A stretch of DNA of 64,000 nt from Bacillus sp. CGMCC 1.16541 (GCF_003184905.1 NZ_QFRU01000015.1:33217-97216), one strand, 5' to 3'; shown: positions 17,592-31,300, counted from the stretch's first letter. Program-made: numbers and translations. The notes: generated from the letters alone by a model not told the origin.

Positions 17592-19670
17592 TTATTCACC
17601 TTTATTTTTTTTGATAATCTCTTCAGAGATTGCTTTAGGAACTTCTTCATAGTGATCGAAGTGCATAGAATAAGTACCACGACCTTGAGTGTTTGAACGT
17701 AATGCAGTTGCATAACCAAACATCTCTGAAAGTGGAACGAATGCACGTACAACTTGAGCGTTACCGCGCGCTTCCATACCTTCTACACGTCCACGACGAG
17801 AAGTGATGTCACCCATGATATCCCCTAGATACTCATCAGGAATAACAACTTCAACCTTCATCATAGGCTCAAGGATTGCTGGGTTACATTTTGATACTGC
17901 GTTTTTAAGAGCCATAGAAGCAGCAATTTTAAACGCCATCTCACTTGAGTCAACATCATGGTATGATCCGTCAACTAAAGCAGCTTTGATATCGATTAAT
18001 GGGTAACCAGCTAATACACCGTTTTGAAGAGCATCTTCAAGACCAGCTTGTACTGCAGGGATGTATTCACGCGGTACTACACCACCAACGATTTTGTTTT
18101 CAAACTCAAAACCTTTACCTTCTTCGTTAGGTTCGAACTCAATCCAAACGTGACCGAATTGTCCACGACCACCAGATTGACGTGCGAACTTACCTTCAAC
18201 TTTCGCACCAGCGCGGAAAGTTTCACGGTATGCTACTTGAGGAGCACCAACGTTTGCTTCTACTTTGAACTCGCGACGCATACGGTCAACGATGATGTCA
18301 AGGTGAAGCTCACCCATACCAGAGATGATGATTTGTCCAGTCTCTGTATTAGTTTCCGCACGGAAAGTTGGATCTTCTTCTTGTAACTTTTGAAGAGCAG
18401 TTGTCATTTTATCTTGGTCAGCTTTTGACTTAGGCTCAACAGATAAAGAGATAACTGGCTCTGGGAATTCCATTGACTCAAGAATTACAAGGTTCTTGTC
18501 GTCACATAGAGTATCACCAGTTGTTGTATCTTTTAGACCTACAGCTGCTGCGATATCTCCAGCGTAAACTTCAGAGATCTCTTCACGGCTGTTAGCATGC
18601 ATTTGTAGGATACGTCCTACACGTTCACGCTTGCCTTTTGTTGAGTTTTGTACATAAGAACCAGAAGATAATTTACCTGAATATACACGGAAGAACGTTA
18701 ACTTACCAACGTAAGGGTCAGTCATAACTTTAAATGCTAGTGCCGAGAATGGCGCAGCGTCGCTAGACTCACGTGTAACTTCCTCATCAGTATCAGGAGT
18801 GATACCTTTGATAGCAGGTACATCTAATGGTGAAGGTAAGTAGTCGATAACAGCATCAATCATAAGCTGAACGCCTTTGTTTTTGAATGCTGAACCACAT
18901 AGAACTGGGTAGAAGTTAACGTCGATTGTACCTTGACGGATAGCAGCTTTCAATTCTTCTTTTGTAAGCTCGCCTTCCTCAAGATATTTCATCATTAATT
19001 CTTCATCAAGCTCAGCAGCAGCTTCAACTAACTTTGCATGGTACTCTTCAGCTAATTCCTTGTACTCTTCAGGAATTTCTTTTGCTTCAGTACGAGTACC
19101 TAAATCATCTTCATAGAAATATGCAACCATTTCTACTAAGTCGATGATACCTTCGAATTGATCTTCAGCACCGATTGGTAACTGAATTGGGTGCGCATTT
19201 GCACCTAAACGATCATGCATTGTTTTAACTGAATATAAGAAGTCCGCACCGATTTTATCCATTTTATTAACGAATACAACACGTGGAACTCCGTATGTTG
19301 TCGCTTGACGCCATACAGTTTCAGTTTGCGGCTCAACACCAGATTGAGCATCAAGAACTGCCACCGCACCATCAAGTACACGAAGTGAACGTTCAACTTC
19401 TACAGTGAAGTCTACGTGTCCAGGAGTATCGATGATGTTAACGCGGTGACCTTTCCATTGAGCAGTTGTTGCAGCAGATGTGATTGTAATACCACGCTCT
19501 TGCTCCTGCTCCATCCAGTCCATTTGTGAAGCTCCTTCATGAGTTTCACCGATCTTATGGATACGACCAGTATAATAAAGTACACGCTCAGTCGTAGTTG
19601 TTTTACCAGCATCAATGTGAGCCATGATACCAATATTACGAGTGTTTTCTAAGGAGAACTCTCTTGCCAT
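17592..19670 (-). CDS. fusA: Elongation factor G
   Basis: Translocation GTPase, 692 aa. G1 AHIDAGKTT is at about residues 17-25, G3 DTPGH near 82, G4 NKMD near 136. Domains II-V follow, with domain [25 protein letters not shown]-like sequence around 480-500. It lies in the canonical str order rpsL-rpsG-fusA-tuf. Confidence 0.98.
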   Translation of the reverse strand: MAREFSLENTRNIGIMAHIDAGKTTTTERVLYYTGRIHKIGETHEGASQMDWMEQEQERGITITSAATTAQWKGHRVNIIDTPGHVDFTVEVERSLRVLDGAVAVLDAQSGVEPQTETVWRQATTYGVPRVVFVNKMDKIGADFLYSVKTMHDRLGANAHPIQLPIGAEDQFEGIIDLVEMVAYFYEDDLGTRTEAKEIPEEYKELAEEYHAKLVEAAAELDEELMMKYLEEGELTKEELKAAIRQGTIDVNFYPVLCGSAFKNKGVQLMIDAVIDYLPSPLDVPAIKGITPDTDEEVTRESSDAAPFSALAFKVMTDPYVGKLTFFRVYSGKLSSGSYVQNSTKGKRERVGRILQMHANSREEISEVYAGDIAAAVGLKDTTTGDTLCDDKNLVILESMEFPEPVISLSVEPKSKADQDKMTTALQKLQEEDPTFRAETNTETGQIIISGMGELHLDIIVDRMRREFKVEANVGAPQVAYRETFRAGAKVEGKFARQSGGRGQFGHVWIEFEPNEEGKGFEFENKIVGGVVPREYIPAVQAGLEDALQNGVLAGYPLIDIKAALVDGSYHDVDSSEMAFKIAASMALKNAVSKCNPAILEPMMKVEVVIPDEYLGDIMGDITSRRGRVEGMEARGNAQVVRAFVPLSEMFGYATALRSNTQGRGTYSMHFDHYEEVPKAISEEIIKKNKGE

Positions 19671-19727
19671 GTTCGGTATTTCTCCTTCCTAATTTGAATT
19701 AGATTAATTGTATAGTTTGTTAAAGAA

Positions 19728-20213
<486 letters not shown>

Positions 20214-20242
20214 TCACTATCATTCATTTATTTTTTTAAAAA

Positions 20243-20713
<471 letters not shown>

Positions 20714-20765
20714 TCATTTTTAAGCAAAAAACAAAGTTTTTGAAACAAATAATCTCAAAAACATT

Positions 20766-21014
20766 TTAACGTATAATTGCAACAGATGAAGCTCCAACTT
20801 CTATTTTACAAGCTTTACCAAGCTTTTTTGTAGAATCAACATATGTTAAGTTTGCCTTTAACGCATGTGCCGTTTCAATTACTACTTGAGTAACACGAGG
20901 ATCAGCATCTTCTGCTATAAAGATTTCTTTAACAATACCTTTTTTAAGAGCCTTTACTGTTTGCTTAGTTCCTACAACAATGTTGTTAGCCTGTGATACT
21001 TTTTCATAAGACAT
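20766..21014 (-). CDS. rplGB: L7Ae-family RNA-binding protein YbxF
   Basis: A small K-turn-binding protein of the L7Ae/L30e family, 82 aa, first gene of the str operon in Bacilli. [12 protein letters not shown] and the C-terminal [20 protein letters not shown] match YbxF. The ATG at 21014 has GGAGG at 8 bases; a second ATG two codons upstream is too close and a further 17-codon extension is not supported. Confidence 0.92.
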   Translation of the reverse strand: MSYEKVSQANNIVVGTKQTVKALKKGIVKEIFIAEDADPRVTQVVIETAHALKANLTYVDSTKKLGKACKIEVGASSVAIIR

Positions 21015-21061
21015 TTTCATATCCTCCAAAGCAACAGGTGTTTTATAGGAGCACCTTTGAT

Positions 21062-21090
21062 ATAGTATCATTCTCTAGAATGGATGTCAA
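21062..21090 (-). promoter_or_regulatory. Sigma-A promoter of the str operon
   Basis: TTGACA and TACTAT with a 17-base spacer on the minus strand, about 45 bases upstream of rplGB and downstream of rpoC. It drives rplGB-rpsL-rpsG-fusA(-tuf). Confidence 0.8.
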
Positions 21091-21126
21091 CTATGAAAAA
21101 ATATTTTTATAGGCACCCATTCTAGA
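21074..21126. repeat. Inverted repeat around the str promoter
   Basis: TCTAGAATGG (21074-21083) and CCATTCTAGA (21117-21126) form a perfect 10-bp inverted repeat 33 bp apart. One arm lies in the promoter spacer and the other about 30 bp upstream of the -35. The position suggests an operator or a looped binding site, or a hairpin ending the rpoBC transcript; neither is proven. Confidence 0.6.
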
Positions 21127-21144
21127 TAAATGATTTTAAAGTAA

Positions 21145-24100
21145 TTAGTCTACTGTTACAACTTCTTCCGACTCTTTCGCAACAGGTTCTGTTAAACGAT
21201 AGCGAGTCATACCTGTACCAGCAGGAACTAGCTTACCAATGATAACATTCTCTTTAAGACCAAGTAATTCATCACGCTTACCTTTAATTGCTGCATCTGT
21301 AAGAACACGTGTTGTTTCTTGGAATGATGCTGCAGATAAGAATGAATCTGTTTCAAGCGATGCTTTTGTAATACCAAGTAGGATTGGACGACCTGTAGCA
21401 GGACGTTTCCCTTCTAGTAGAACTTTCTCATTTGCATCTGTAAATTGATGTACATCAAGAAGAGAACCAGGTAATACATCTGTGTCTCCAGCATCGATAA
21501 CACGTACTTTACGAAGCATCTGACGCACCATTACCTCTACGTGTTTATCTCCAATTTCTACCCCTTGCATACGGTATACTTTTTGAACTTCACGTAGTAA
21601 GTATTCTTGAACAGACGTCATGTCTTTTACTTTTAGTAATTCTTTTGGATCAATTGAACCTTCTGTTAACTCTTGACCATTGACTACTTGTTGGCCTTCT
21701 GTAACTTTTAGGCGTGCACTGTAAGGCGCTGTGTACGAGCGACTTTCAATTTCACCTTGAACTGTAATTTCATGTTGACGGTCACGTCCTTCTGTAATAG
21801 AAGTAACAGTACCGTTAATCTCTGTAATAACAGCTTGACCTTTAGGGTTACGCGCTTCGAAAATCTCTTGGATACGCGGTAAACCTTGTGTGATATCGTC
21901 TCCGGCTACCCCACCTGTATGGAATGTACGCATCGTTAACTGTGTACCTGGCTCACCGATTGATTGAGCAGCAATAATACCAACAGCTTCACCCACTTCA
22001 ACTTCTGAACCAGTTGCCAAGTTACGTCCGTAACATTTTTTACATACACCGTGGCGTGTGTTACACGTAAACGCTGAACGAATCCAAACTTGTTCGATAC
22101 CAGCTTCAACAATTGTTGTAGCAATATCTTCTGTGATTAGTTCGTTTTCACCAACTAACACTTCGTTTGTTTCAGGATGAACAACAGCTTTACGAGCATA
22201 ACGACCGATTAAACGCTCATCAAGTTTTTCAATCTCTTCTGTTCCTTCTTTAATCGCAACGGCAAGGATACCTCTGTCTGTTCCACAATCGTCATCACGT
22301 ACGATAACATCCTGTGCAACATCAACAAGACGACGAGTAAGGTAACCTGAGTCAGCTGTTTTAAGGGCTGTATCGGCAAGACCTTTACGCGCACCATGCG
22401 TTGAGATGAAGTATTCTAATACTGTTAAACCTTCACGGAAACTTGATTTGATTGGTAATTCAATAATACGACCAGATGGGTTAGCCATTAGTCCACGCAT
22501 ACCAGCAAGCTGAGTGAAGTTTGACGCGTTACCACGGGCACCTGAGTCACTCATCATGAAAATTGGATTTCGCTTATCTAATGACGCCATTAGTTTACCT
22601 TGAATTACATCTTTTGCAGCACTCCAGATAGAGATAACGCGATCATAACGCTCGTCTTCAGTGATTAAACCACGACGGAATTGTTTTAATACATTATCAA
22701 CTTTCGCTTGTGCTTCTTGTAAAATTACTTCTTTTTCACCTAAAACTACGATATCAGCTACACCAACTGTAATACCTGCTTTAGTTGAATATCTAAATCC
22801 TAAGTTTTTCATACGATCAAGCATTTTAGACGTTTCAGTAATCTTGAAGCGTTTGAATACTTCTGCAATGATGTTTCCAAGGATTTTCTTTTTAAATGGT
22901 GCAATGATTGGTTGTTCTTTAATGAACGCCTTTACGTCTGCACCTTTATCTACGAAGTACTGAAGCGGTGTTTGTACTTCTAGGTTTTGTTTTGTTGGTT
23001 CGTTAATGTAAGGGAATGATTTTGGTAAAATCTCGTTAAACACTAACTTACCTACTGTTGTCACAAGCAATTGCTTGTTTTGCTCATCAGTGAATGTTTC
23101 GTTATTTAAAGAGCCAGCGTATACAGCTACACGCGTGTGAAGATGAACATACCCATTTTGATATGCTAACAATGCTTCGTTCGTATCTTTAAATACCATA
23201 CCTTCCCCAACAGCACCTTCACGCTCTAATGTTAGGTAATAGTTACCTAATACCATATCCTGTGAAGGAGTAACAACAGGTTTTCCATCTTTCGGGTTTA
23301 AGATGTTTTGTGCTGCAAGCATTAAAATACGCGCTTCAGCTTGTGCTTCAGCAGAAAGCGGTACGTGGACAGCCATTTGGTCACCGTCAAAGTCCGCGTT
23401 GTATGCTGTACATACAAGTGGATGTAGACGAATTGCACGACCTTCTACAAGAGTTGGCTCAAATGCTTGAATTCCAAGTCTATGTAGCGTTGGTGCACGG
23501 TTAAGTAGTACTGGATGTTCTTTAATAACAGATTCCAATACGTCCCATACCTCTGGTTGCACGCGTTCAATTTTACGCTTCGCACTCTTAATGTTATGAG
23601 CTAAGCCGCGCTCAACAAGCTCCTTCATAACGAAAGGCTTGAATAACTCTAACGCCATTTCTTTTGGTAAACCACATTGATACATCTTTAAGTTCGGACC
23701 TACAACGATAACAGAACGACCAGAATAATCTACACGTTTACCTAGTAAGTTTTGACGGAAACGACCTTGTTTACCTTTTAACATATGTGATAGTGATTTT
23801 AACGGACGGTTACCAGGTCCTGTTACAGGACGACCACGACGACCGTTGTCAATTAACGCATCAACTGCTTCTTGAAGCATACGCTTTTCGTTTTGAACGA
23901 TAATGCTAGGTGCTCCAAGGTCTAAAAGACGTTTTAAACGGTTATTACGGTTAATAACACGACGATACAAGTCATTTAAGTCAGAAGTAGCGAAACGACC
24001 ACCATCAAGTTGTACCATTGGACGTAACTCAGGTGGGATAACTGGTAATACATCTAGAATCATCCAGAATGGTTCATTACCAGAGTTTCTAAACGCTTCA

Positions 24101-24738
24101 AGTACTTCTAGACGTTTGATTGCTCTTGTACGTCTTTGTCCTTGTGCAGTCTTTAACTCTTCTTTTAATGAGTCTACTTCTTTATCAAGATCAATATCTT
24201 GTAAGATTTTCTTTACAGCTTCTGCACCCATTGCTGCTTGGAAAGTCTGACCATACTTTTCACGGTATGCACGATATTCTTTCTCAGATAAAAGTTGTTT
24301 CTTTTCTAGTGGTGTATCACCAGTGTCAGTTACAACATAAGACGCAAAATAAATAATCTCCTCTAGCGCACGAGGGGACATGTCTAAGACAAGTCCCATG
24401 CGGCTAGGAATACCTTTAAAGTACCAGATGTGTGAAACCGGTGCGGCTAATTCAATATGTCCCATGCGCTCACGACGAACTTTCGCACGCGTAACTTCAA
24501 CACCACAACGATCACATACCACGCCTTTATAACGAACACGTTTATATTTTCCACAATGACATTCCCAGTCTTTTTGTGGACCAAAAATGCGCTCACAGAA
24601 CAAACCATCTTTTTCAGGTTTTAACGTACGGTAGTTAATTGTTTCAGGTTTCTTTACCTCACCATACGACCAAGAGCGAATTTTATCCGGCGAAGCTAGA
24701 CCAATTTTCATATACTCAAAGTTATTAACATCTAGCAA
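21145..24738 (-). CDS. rpoC: RNA polymerase beta' subunit
   Basis: Catalytic subunit, 1197 aa. The N-terminal zinc ribbon ([20 protein letters not shown], about residues 60-80), the active-site Mg motif [12 protein letters not shown] (about 447-458) and the trigger-loop region are intact. The second zinc site has [13 protein letters not shown]. It follows rpoB by 60 bases. Confidence 0.99.
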   Translation of the reverse strand: MLDVNNFEYMKIGLASPDKIRSWSYGEVKKPETINYRTLKPEKDGLFCERIFGPQKDWECHCGKYKRVRYKGVVCDRCGVEVTRAKVRRERMGHIELAAPVSHIWYFKGIPSRMGLVLDMSPRALEEIIYFASYVVTDTGDTPLEKKQLLSEKEYRAYREKYGQTFQAAMGAEAVKKILQDIDLDKEVDSLKEELKTAQGQRRTRAIKRLEVLEAFRNSGNEPFWMILDVLPVIPPELRPMVQLDGGRFATSDLNDLYRRVINRNNRLKRLLDLGAPSIIVQNEKRMLQEAVDALIDNGRRGRPVTGPGNRPLKSLSHMLKGKQGRFRQNLLGKRVDYSGRSVIVVGPNLKMYQCGLPKEMALELFKPFVMKELVERGLAHNIKSAKRKIERVQPEVWDVLESVIKEHPVLLNRAPTLHRLGIQAFEPTLVEGRAIRLHPLVCTAYNADFDGDQMAVHVPLSAEAQAEARILMLAAQNILNPKDGKPVVTPSQDMVLGNYYLTLEREGAVGEGMVFKDTNEALLAYQNGYVHLHTRVAVYAGSLNNETFTDEQNKQLLVTTVGKLVFNEILPKSFPYINEPTKQNLEVQTPLQYFVDKGADVKAFIKEQPIIAPFKKKILGNIIAEVFKRFKITETSKMLDRMKNLGFRYSTKAGITVGVADIVVLGEKEVILQEAQAKVDNVLKQFRRGLITEDERYDRVISIWSAAKDVIQGKLMASLDKRNPIFMMSDSGARGNASNFTQLAGMRGLMANPSGRIIELPIKSSFREGLTVLEYFISTHGARKGLADTALKTADSGYLTRRLVDVAQDVIVRDDDCGTDRGILAVAIKEGTEEIEKLDERLIGRYARKAVVHPETNEVLVGENELITEDIATTIVEAGIEQVWIRSAFTCNTRHGVCKKCYGRNLATGSEVEVGEAVGIIAAQSIGEPGTQLTMRTFHTGGVAGDDITQGLPRIQEIFEARNPKGQAVITEINGTVTSITEGRDRQHEITVQGEIESRSYTAPYSARLKVTEGQQVVNGQELTEGSIDPKELLKVKDMTSVQEYLLREVQKVYRMQGVEIGDKHVEVMVRQMLRKVRVIDAGDTDVLPGSLLDVHQFTDANEKVLLEGKRPATGRPILLGITKASLETDSFLSAASFQETTRVLTDAAIKGKRDELLGLKENVIIGKLVPAGTGMTRYRLTEPVAKESEEVVTVD

Positions 24739-24798
24739 GGAGCCTACCTCCCTTTTAATCTACAGGTTTTTACCTAATCGCTTCTACTAAAGCTAAAT

Positions 24799-27700
24799 CT
24801 ATTCTTTCGTTACAGGGTCTTTTTCACCCTCTACTACTGGTTCACTATCATTATCTGAAATAATTGATTCAGTTGGTTGATCGTGATCATCTTCTGAATC
24901 TACAATATCAATTTCTTGTTCATCAGCTGAGAGCATCTTAACATCCATACCTAAACTTTGTAGCTCTTTAATTAATACCTTGAATGACTCAGGGATACCT
25001 GGTTCTGGAATGTTTTCACCCTTCACGATTGCCTCGTACGTTTTCACACGTCCAACAACATCATCTGATTTCACAGTTAAGATTTCTTGTAATGTGTAAG
25101 CAGCACCATAAGCTTCAAGTGCCCATACTTCCATCTCACCAAAGCGCTGACCACCAAACTGCGCTTTACCACCAAGAGGTTGTTGCGTAACAAGTGAGTA
25201 CGGTCCAGTTGAACGAGCATGAAGTTTGTCATCAACCATGTGAGCAAGTTTAATCATATACATGATTCCAACTGATACACGATTATCGAACGGTTCACCT
25301 GTTCTTCCGTCATATAGGACTGTTTTTGCATCACGAGACATGCCTGCTTCTTCAATTGTTGCCCACACATCTTCTTCACGAGCTCCATCAAATACTGGAG
25401 ATGCAACATGAATGCCCAATGCACGAGCAGCCATTCCTAAATGCAACTCAAGTACCTGACCGATATTCATACGTGAAGGTACCCCTAATGGGTTTAACAT
25501 GATATCAATCGGCGTACCATCTGGTAAGTAAGGCATATCTTCTTCTGGTAAAATACGAGAGATAACACCTTTGTTACCATGTCGACCGGCCATTTTATCA
25601 CCTTCAGAAATCTTACGTTTCTGAACGATATATACACGAACTAATTGGTTTACACCTGGTGGTAATTCGTCACCATCTTCACGGTTGAAGACTTTCACAT
25701 CAAGGATAATTCCGCCTCCACCATGTGGTACACGAAGAGATGTATCACGAACTTCACGTGCTTTTTCACCGAAGATTGCATGTAATAGACGTTCTTCAGC
25801 TGTTAACTCTGTAACTCCCTTTGGCGTTACTTTACCAACAAGAAGATCTCCATCTTTTACTTCAGCACCAATTCGGATGATTCCGCGCTCGTCTAAATTA
25901 CGAAGAGCATCTTCACCAACGTTTGGAATGTCGCGTGTAATTTCTTCTGGTCCTAGTTTCGTATCGCGAGACTCAGACTCATATTCTTCAATATGAACAG
26001 AAGTGTATACATCATCTTTTACAAGGCGCTCACTCATGATGATCGCATCCTCATAGTTATAACCGTCCCATGTCATGAAACCAACCATTACGTTACGACC
26101 TAAAGCAAGTTCACCTTTTTCCATTGAAGGACCATCAGCTAGAATTTCACCTTTTACTACTTGATCTCCTACTGAAACGATAGGACGTTGGTTGTAGCAA
26201 GTACCTTGGTTTGAACGAATAAACTTCAATAAACGGTACTTATCTAGGTTTCCTTTTACTTTTTGTCCATCAACTTCTTCATAACGACGAACCCATACTT
26301 GTTTCGCTTCAACACGTTCTACAACACCAGGGTGTTTACAAATAACTGCAGCACCAGAGTCTTTACCAGATACATATTCCATACCTGTTCCTACAATTGG
26401 TGCTTCCGGGTTTAATAGAGGAACTGCTTGACGTTGCATGTTCGCACCCATTAACGCACGGTTTGAGTCATCGTTTTCTAAGAACGGAATACATGCAGTC
26501 GCTGCTGATACAACTTGTTTAGGAGATACATCCATGTAGTCAAGTCGATCACGTCTAACAACTGTATTCTCTCCGCGGAAACGAGCAACAATGTTTTCAT
26601 CTAAGAATGAACCATCATCACCTAAACGGGCATTTGCTTGGGCTACTACGTAATTGTCTTCTTCATCCGCCGTTAAGTAGTCAATACGATCTGTTACTTT
26701 ACCAGTCTCAGGGTCAATACGACGATAAGGCGTTTCGATGAAGCCAAATTTATTTACTTTTGCGTATGAAGATAACGAGTTAATTAATCCAATATTCGGA
26801 CCCTCAGGCGTTTCAATTGGACACATACGACCATAGTGAGAGTAGTGAACGTCACGCACTTCAAAACCGGCGCGCTCACGTGTTAAACCACCAGGACCTA
26901 AGGCAGAGAGTCTGCGTTTATGTGTTAATTCAGCTAATGGATTTGTTTGATCCATGAACTGAGACAACTGAGAGCTACCAAAGAACTCTTTAATCGCCGC
27001 GATAACAGGACGAATATTAATCAATTGTTGTGGTGTAATCGTATTTGTGTCTTGAATTGACATTCTTTCACGAACTACACGTTCCATACGAGATAACCCA
27101 ATACGGAATTGGTTTTGTAACAATTCACCTACAGAACGAAGACGACGGTTTCCTAAGTGATCAATATCATCAGTGTCTCCTACATTGTGTAACAGGTTAA
27201 AGAAATAGCTAATAGAAGATAAAATATCAGCAGGTGTGATATTTTTCACCTCTTCTGTTACGTAAGCATTACCTAATACATTGATTACTTTTTCTCCATC
27301 TGGATCGTTTGGAGCGTAAATTTTAATAGATTGAAGCGTTACATCTTCTTCTACAACTCCACCAACAGGGTTGTAAGTTTTGAAGTTTACACCACTCTCA
27401 ATCATTGGTAGAATACGATCAAGTGTACGACGATCAATCATCGTACCTTTTTCTGCAATAATCTCACCAGTCTCTGGATCAACTAGCGTTTCTGCTAAAC
27501 GTTGATTGAATAGACGGTGTTTAATATGAAGCTTTTTGTTGATTTTGTAACGACCTACATTCGCTAAATCATAGCGTTTCGGGTCGAAGAATCGAGAAAC
27601 AAGTAATGTTTTCGCATTCTCAACTGTAGGTGGCTCTCCAGGACGTAAGCGCTCATAGATTTCTAATAGTGCTTTTTCTGTACTTTCCGTGTTATCTTTT

Positions 27701-28365
27701 TCAAGCGTATTACGGATGTACTCATTGTCCCCTACTAATTCTAAAATCTCTTGATCAGAACCGAAACCTAACGCACGTAATAATACCGTGACTGGTAACT
27801 TTCTAGTACGATCAATACGTACATACACAACATCTTTCGCATCTGTCTCATACTCTAACCATGCACCACGGTTTGGAATCACAGTTGCTGTGTAACCTCT
27901 TTTACCATTTTTGTCTACTTTACCACTATAGTAAACGCTTGGTGAGCGTACCAACTGTGATACGATAACGCGCTCTGCACCGTTAATAACAAACGTGCCA
28001 GTCTCTGTCATCAATGGGAAATCACCCATAAACACATCTTGGTCTTTTACTTCACCAGTTTCTTTATTAATTAAACGCACCTTAACACGTAGAGGTGCAG
28101 CATAGGTTACATCACGCTCTTTAGATTCCTCAACAGAATACTTCGGATCTCCTAGGCTATAGTCAATAAACTCTAAAGATAGATTACCTGTAAAGTCCTC
28201 AATTGGAGAAATATCTTGGAACATTTCTCTTAATCCTTCATCTAAAAACCATTGGTAAGAAGATGTTTGGATTTCAATCAGATTAGGTAATTCTAATACT
28301 TCACTAATGCGCGCATAACTTCTGCGTTGGCGGTGGCGTCCATACTGAACTAGTTGACCTGTCAA
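24799..28365 (-). CDS. rpoB: RNA polymerase beta subunit
   Basis: Catalytic subunit, 1188 aa with the TTG start at 28365, which lies 8 bases from GAGGGG; the GTG three codons upstream overlaps that site. The rifampicin region reads [20 protein letters not shown] with no classical resistance change (Q, D, H, R and S residues present). It is acidic at the C-terminus, as in Bacilli. Confidence 0.98.
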   Translation of the reverse strand: MTGQLVQYGRHRQRRSYARISEVLELPNLIEIQTSSYQWFLDEGLREMFQDISPIEDFTGNLSLEFIDYSLGDPKYSVEESKERDVTYAAPLRVKVRLINKETGEVKDQDVFMGDFPLMTETGTFVINGAERVIVSQLVRSPSVYYSGKVDKNGKRGYTATVIPNRGAWLEYETDAKDVVYVRIDRTRKLPVTVLLRALGFGSDQEILELVGDNEYIRNTLEKDNTESTEKALLEIYERLRPGEPPTVENAKTLLVSRFFDPKRYDLANVGRYKINKKLHIKHRLFNQRLAETLVDPETGEIIAEKGTMIDRRTLDRILPMIESGVNFKTYNPVGGVVEEDVTLQSIKIYAPNDPDGEKVINVLGNAYVTEEVKNITPADILSSISYFFNLLHNVGDTDDIDHLGNRRLRSVGELLQNQFRIGLSRMERVVRERMSIQDTNTITPQQLINIRPVIAAIKEFFGSSQLSQFMDQTNPLAELTHKRRLSALGPGGLTRERAGFEVRDVHYSHYGRMCPIETPEGPNIGLINSLSSYAKVNKFGFIETPYRRIDPETGKVTDRIDYLTADEEDNYVVAQANARLGDDGSFLDENIVARFRGENTVVRRDRLDYMDVSPKQVVSAATACIPFLENDDSNRALMGANMQRQAVPLLNPEAPIVGTGMEYVSGKDSGAAVICKHPGVVERVEAKQVWVRRYEEVDGQKVKGNLDKYRLLKFIRSNQGTCYNQRPIVSVGDQVVKGEILADGPSMEKGELALGRNVMVGFMTWDGYNYEDAIIMSERLVKDDVYTSVHIEEYESESRDTKLGPEEITRDIPNVGEDALRNLDERGIIRIGAEVKDGDLLVGKVTPKGVTELTAEERLLHAIFGEKAREVRDTSLRVPHGGGGIILDVKVFNREDGDELPPGVNQLVRVYIVQKRKISEGDKMAGRHGNKGVISRILPEEDMPYLPDGTPIDIMLNPLGVPSRMNIGQVLELHLGMAARALGIHVASPVFDGAREEDVWATIEEAGMSRDAKTVLYDGRTGEPFDNRVSVGIMYMIKLAHMVDDKLHARSTGPYSLVTQQPLGGKAQFGGQRFGEMEVWALEAYGAAYTLQEILTVKSDDVVGRVKTYEAIVKGENIPEPGIPESFKVLIKELQSLGMDVKMLSADEQEIDIVDSEDDHDQPTESIISDNDSEPVVEGEKDPVTKE

Positions 28366-28440
28366 CTGATTCACCCCTCAAATCAAGCGTTATTGTTCAA
28401 AAAAATAATAAATAAACATAAAGTTTATTATTAAACAAAA

Positions 28441-28469
28441 GAAAAATGGTTTCTTTAAATAGAAAACCA
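28441..28469 (-). terminator. Terminator or attenuator upstream of rpoB
   Basis: TGGTTTTCT and AAGAAACCA form a stem with a five-base loop, followed by UUUUUC on the minus strand. It lies about 75 bases before the rpoB start, so it either ends the ybxB transcript or attenuates read-through into rpoBC. Confidence 0.7.
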
Positions 28470-28594
28470 CAATTTCATAAAAAACGTACTATTGATTTTA
28501 TTAGCTTTTCCATAAAGACTAGAATTATACGTACTATTTTATGTATAAAAAAGTCATGATGGAATAATGATATATTGGCATTTTATAATGCTAA

Positions 28595-28617
28595 CATACT
28601 CAAAAAAGTTAGTCAAC
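28595..28617 (-). promoter_or_regulatory. Possible rpoBC promoter
   Basis: TTGACT overlapping the ybxB stop is followed after 17 bases by TAGCAT on the minus strand. A second TATAAT at 28524-28529 lacks a good -35. Either could feed rpoBC through the downstream hairpin. Confidence 0.35.
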
Positions 28618-29214
28618 ATTTTTGGCAAATATGATATAATATCCTTTTTTCTTTTCTACTACTTCAACTTCACCAAATAATGTCTCAAGCTTATCAATTG
28701 CAGACGGCGCCCCTTGTTTCTTCTGAATGACAACCCACAACTCTCCATTTTCCACAAGGTGACGGGCTGCTCCTTCTAAAATTTCATGAACGACCTTTTT
28801 TCCAGCTCGAATAGGTGGATTTGTTAAAATGGATGCAAACTGCTTTTCCTCTACATTGTCAAAACAGAAACTTTTATAGATTTCGACGTTGTCTACTTTA
28901 TTTTGAGTCGCATTGAGTTTTGCTAACTCAAGAGCTCGCTCGTTCACATCCACCATATGCACTCTTCGCGACTGATCACTCTTAGCAATAGATAAACCAA
29001 TTGGTCCATATCCACAACCAACATCTAGTATAGGTCCCTCAACTTGAGGAAATTGAAAAGCTTCTATTAATACACGAGAACCAAAGTCTACTTCTTTCTT
29101 TGAAAAAACACCTTGATCGCTAGTGAAAGAAAACGTTTGGTTTCGTAATGTAAAAGAAAACGTTTGGCGATCACTATTTACAGAAGGTGTATTCGAATAA
29201 TAATGCTCTGTCAA
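28609..29214 (-). CDS. ybxB: RsmC-like 16S rRNA guanine methyltransferase YbxB
   Basis: Class I SAM-dependent methyltransferase of the RsmC/RlmG small domain type, 201 aa. It has the SAM motif ILDVGCGYGPIGLSIAK (about residues 55-72) and the catalytic NPPIRAGK (about 128-135), the NPP[FI] motif of base N-methylases. The TTG start at 29214 is 7 bases from GGGAGG, giving LTEHYYS at the N-terminus like B. subtilis YbxB. The position between rplL and rpoB is conserved in Bacilli. Confidence 0.88.
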   Translation of the reverse strand: MTEHYYSNTPSVNSDRQTFSFTLRNQTFSFTSDQGVFSKKEVDFGSRVLIEAFQFPQVEGPILDVGCGYGPIGLSIAKSDQSRRVHMVDVNERALELAKLNATQNKVDNVEIYKSFCFDNVEEKQFASILTNPPIRAGKKVVHEILEGAARHLVENGELWVVIQKKQGAPSAIDKLETLFGEVEVVEKKKGYYIIFAKNVD

Positions 29215-29277
29215 TCTGTAACCTCCCATCTACATGTATGGATTCTTCATTTACTATATAATAAAAATCTTGAACAA

Positions 29278-29313
29278 GCAAAAAAGCTCGCTTAAGCAAG
29301 CGAGCTTTTTAAA
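29278..29313 (-). terminator. Terminator after rplL
   Basis: Perfect 13-bp arms AAAAAGCTCGCTT and AAGCGAGCTTTTT with a four-base loop. It is symmetrical, so it can act on both strands, but here it ends the rplJL operon. Confidence 0.93.
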
Positions 29314-29326
29314 TAAAAAACGTTAA

Positions 29327-29689
29327 TTACTTAACTTCTACAGAAGCGCCAACTTCTTCAAGTTTAGCTTTCATTTCTTCAGCTTCTTCTTTAGAAACGC
29401 CTTCTTTAAGAGCTTTTGGAGTGTTGTCAACTAATTCTTTAGCTTCTTTTAAGCCAAGACCAGTGATTTCACGTACTACTTTGATAACCTTGATTTTTTG
29501 TCCGCCAGCACTTTCAAGTACTACGTCAAACTCAGTTTTCTCAGCAGCAGCTTCACCAGCAGCGCCACCCATAACAGCTACAGGAGCAGCAGCAGTTACA
29601 CCAAATTCTTCTTCGATAGCTTTTACTAAATCGTTAAGTTCTAAAACAGTCATATTTTTAACTGCTTCAATGATTTGTTCTTTAGTCAT
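29327..29689 (-). CDS. rplL: Ribosomal protein L7/L12
   Basis: Multicopy stalk protein that recruits translational GTPases, 120 aa. It has the N-terminal dimerisation helices, an Ala/Gly-rich hinge (about residues 35-50) and the C-terminal domain [20 protein letters not shown]. It follows rplJ by 50 bases and ends at a strong terminator. Confidence 0.98.
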   Translation of the reverse strand: MTKEQIIEAVKNMTVLELNDLVKAIEEEFGVTAAAPVAVMGGAAGEAAAEKTEFDVVLESAGGQKIKVIKVVREITGLGLKEAKELVDNTPKALKEGVSKEEAEEMKAKLEEVGASVEVK

Positions 29690-29739
29690 TGTAAATTTCC
29701 TCCTTATATCCTTTTAAAGTTTATAGATAACAGACTAGA

Positions 29740-30240
29740 TTATGCGCCTTGTTCTTCTTTTTGATCTGCCACAGCTTTTGTAGCAAGAGCAAGGTTGCGA
29801 ATTGGAGCTTGAAGAACGCTAAGCAACATAGAAAGTAAACCTTCGCGAGACGGTAGTTCCGCAAGAGCTTTAATTTCTTCAACAGTTGTAACGTTACCTT
29901 CGATCACACCAGCTTTGATTTCTAATGCTTCGTGCTTCTTAGCGAAATCATTTAAGATTTTCGCAGGAGCAACCACATCTTCGCCACCAAACGCGATTGC
30001 ATTTGGACCAGTTAACGCGTCGTTAAGACCTGTTAACTCAGCTTGTTCTACAGCACGGCGAGTTAAAGTGTTTTTGTAAACTTTGAACTCAATACCCGCT
30101 TCACGTAATTGTTTACGAAGTTCAGTTACTTCTGAAACATTTAATCCACGGTAATCAACGACGATAGTAGAGTTGCTAGCTTTGAACTTATCAGCAATCT
30201 CTTCTACGATTTGTTTCTTTTGTTCAATTGCGCTGCTCAT
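29740..30240 (-). CDS. rplJ: Ribosomal protein L10
   Basis: Base of the L12 stalk, 166 aa. It begins [19 protein letters not shown]; the in-frame extension of 11 codons lies in the leader and is not used (GGAGGTGTAAAG precedes the chosen ATG). With L12 it should autoregulate through the leader described just upstream. Confidence 0.97.
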   Translation of the reverse strand: MSSAIEQKKQIVEEIADKFKASNSTIVVDYRGLNVSEVTELRKQLREAGIEFKVYKNTLTRRAVEQAELTGLNDALTGPNAIAFGGEDVVAPAKILNDFAKKHEALEIKAGVIEGNVTTVEEIKALAELPSREGLLSMLLSVLQAPIRNLALATKAVADQKEEQGA

Positions 30241-30437
30241 CTTTACACCTCCTGTAGATTTCCTTCCGTACACTCATACAAGGTGCCATAAAAAACCTCC
30301 ATGTGTGCATATGCAGACATGGAGGTATCGTAAGCGAACTAAATGTTCAACTAATTTATCGCATACACCTCGGTAGGGAATTAAGCCTAGCGGCACCTAC
30401 TGTCTACGGTACAAATATCATATTCTTTTTAACAACA
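30241..30437 (-). ncRNA. L10 leader RNA
   Basis: The 197-base untranslated leader of rplJL has the organisation of the L10(L12)4 autoregulatory leader of Firmicutes. A promoter is followed by a structured stretch (around 30340-30410). A perfect 10-bp terminator hairpin follows (ACCTCCATGT, 30295-30304, with ACATGGAGGT, 30317-30326) with a U-tract, just before the rplJ ribosome binding site. This fits transcription attenuation by L10. Confidence 0.8.
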
Positions 30438-30443
30438 ATATCT

Positions 30444-30472
30444 ATTATAATCAGTCGCTTCAAAGAAGTCAA
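30444..30472 (-). promoter_or_regulatory. Sigma-A promoter of rplJL
   Basis: TTGACT and a perfect TATAAT separated by 17 bases on the minus strand, between rplA and the L10 leader. Confidence 0.85.
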
Positions 30473-30492
30473 TACTGATTTACTGTCAAAAA

Positions 30493-31194
30493 TTAGTTTT
30501 TAACTACAGCTGTTGCAGCATCAACTTTGATACCAGGGCCCATTGTAGAAGTAATAGCAACGTTCTTCATGTAAGTACCCTTAGCAGCAGCAGGTTTAGC
30601 TTTTAGCATAGTTTCGAAGATTGTACCGAAGTTTTCAACTAACTTGTTGTCTTCGAAAGAGATTTTACCGATTGGTACGTGGATGTTACCAGCTTTATCA
30701 ACGCGGTATTCAACTTTACCAGCCTTGATTTCATTTACAGCTTTCTCAACATCAAATGTAACTGTACCAGTTTTAGGGTTTGGCATTAAACCTTTAGGAC
30801 CTAATACGCGACCTAATTTACCAACTTCACCCATCATATCTGGAGTAGCTACGATTACGTCAAACTCAAACCAACCTTGTTGGATTTTGTTGATGTAATC
30901 AGAATCACCAACGTAATCAGCTCCAGCAGCTTCTGCTTCTTTCGCTTTCTCACCTTTAGCAAATACTAATACGCGTTGAGTTTTACCAGTACCGTTTGGT
31001 AATACTACCGCACCACGAATTTGTTGGTCAGCTTTCTTAGGGTCTACACCTAAACGGAAAGCAACCTCAACTGTTGCGTCAAATTTCGCAGTGTTTGTTT
31101 TCTTTACTAATGCAATCGCTTCTTCTACTGAATAAGCAGTTGTACGATCTACAAGCTTTGCAGCTTCGATGTACTTTTTACCTTTTTTAGCCAT
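30493..31194 (-). CDS. rplA: Ribosomal protein L1
   Basis: Mobile L1-stalk protein and translational repressor of its own operon in many bacteria, 233 aa. It has the conserved [22 protein letters not shown] (in two parts about residues 125-145) and [18 protein letters not shown] hairpin lies between rplK and this gene. Confidence 0.98.
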   Translation of the reverse strand: MAKKGKKYIEAAKLVDRTTAYSVEEAIALVKKTNTAKFDATVEVAFRLGVDPKKADQQIRGAVVLPNGTGKTQRVLVFAKGEKAKEAEAAGADYVGDSDYINKIQQGWFEFDVIVATPDMMGEVGKLGRVLGPKGLMPNPKTGTVTFDVEKAVNEIKAGKVEYRVDKAGNIHVPIGKISFEDNKLVENFGTIFETMLKAKPAAAKGTYMKNVAITSTMGPGIKVDAATAVVKN

Positions 31195-31242
31195 TTTAAT
31201 TTCCTCCTTATGTGGTTTTAACGGAATAACCTCCCACTAATA

Positions 31243-31280
31243 AAGGTTGCGAATTGGATGTTTTCCACACTCGCAACCTT
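31243..31280 (-). promoter_or_regulatory. Hairpin between rplK and rplA
   Basis: Perfect 10-bp arms AAGGTTGCGA and TCGCAACCTT with an 18-base loop in the 106-base gap. A U-rich but not homopolymeric stretch follows. It may be an L1-binding site for translational control or a weak terminator. Confidence 0.5.
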
Positions 31281-31300
31281 CTAGAACCCGTTGATGTGAA

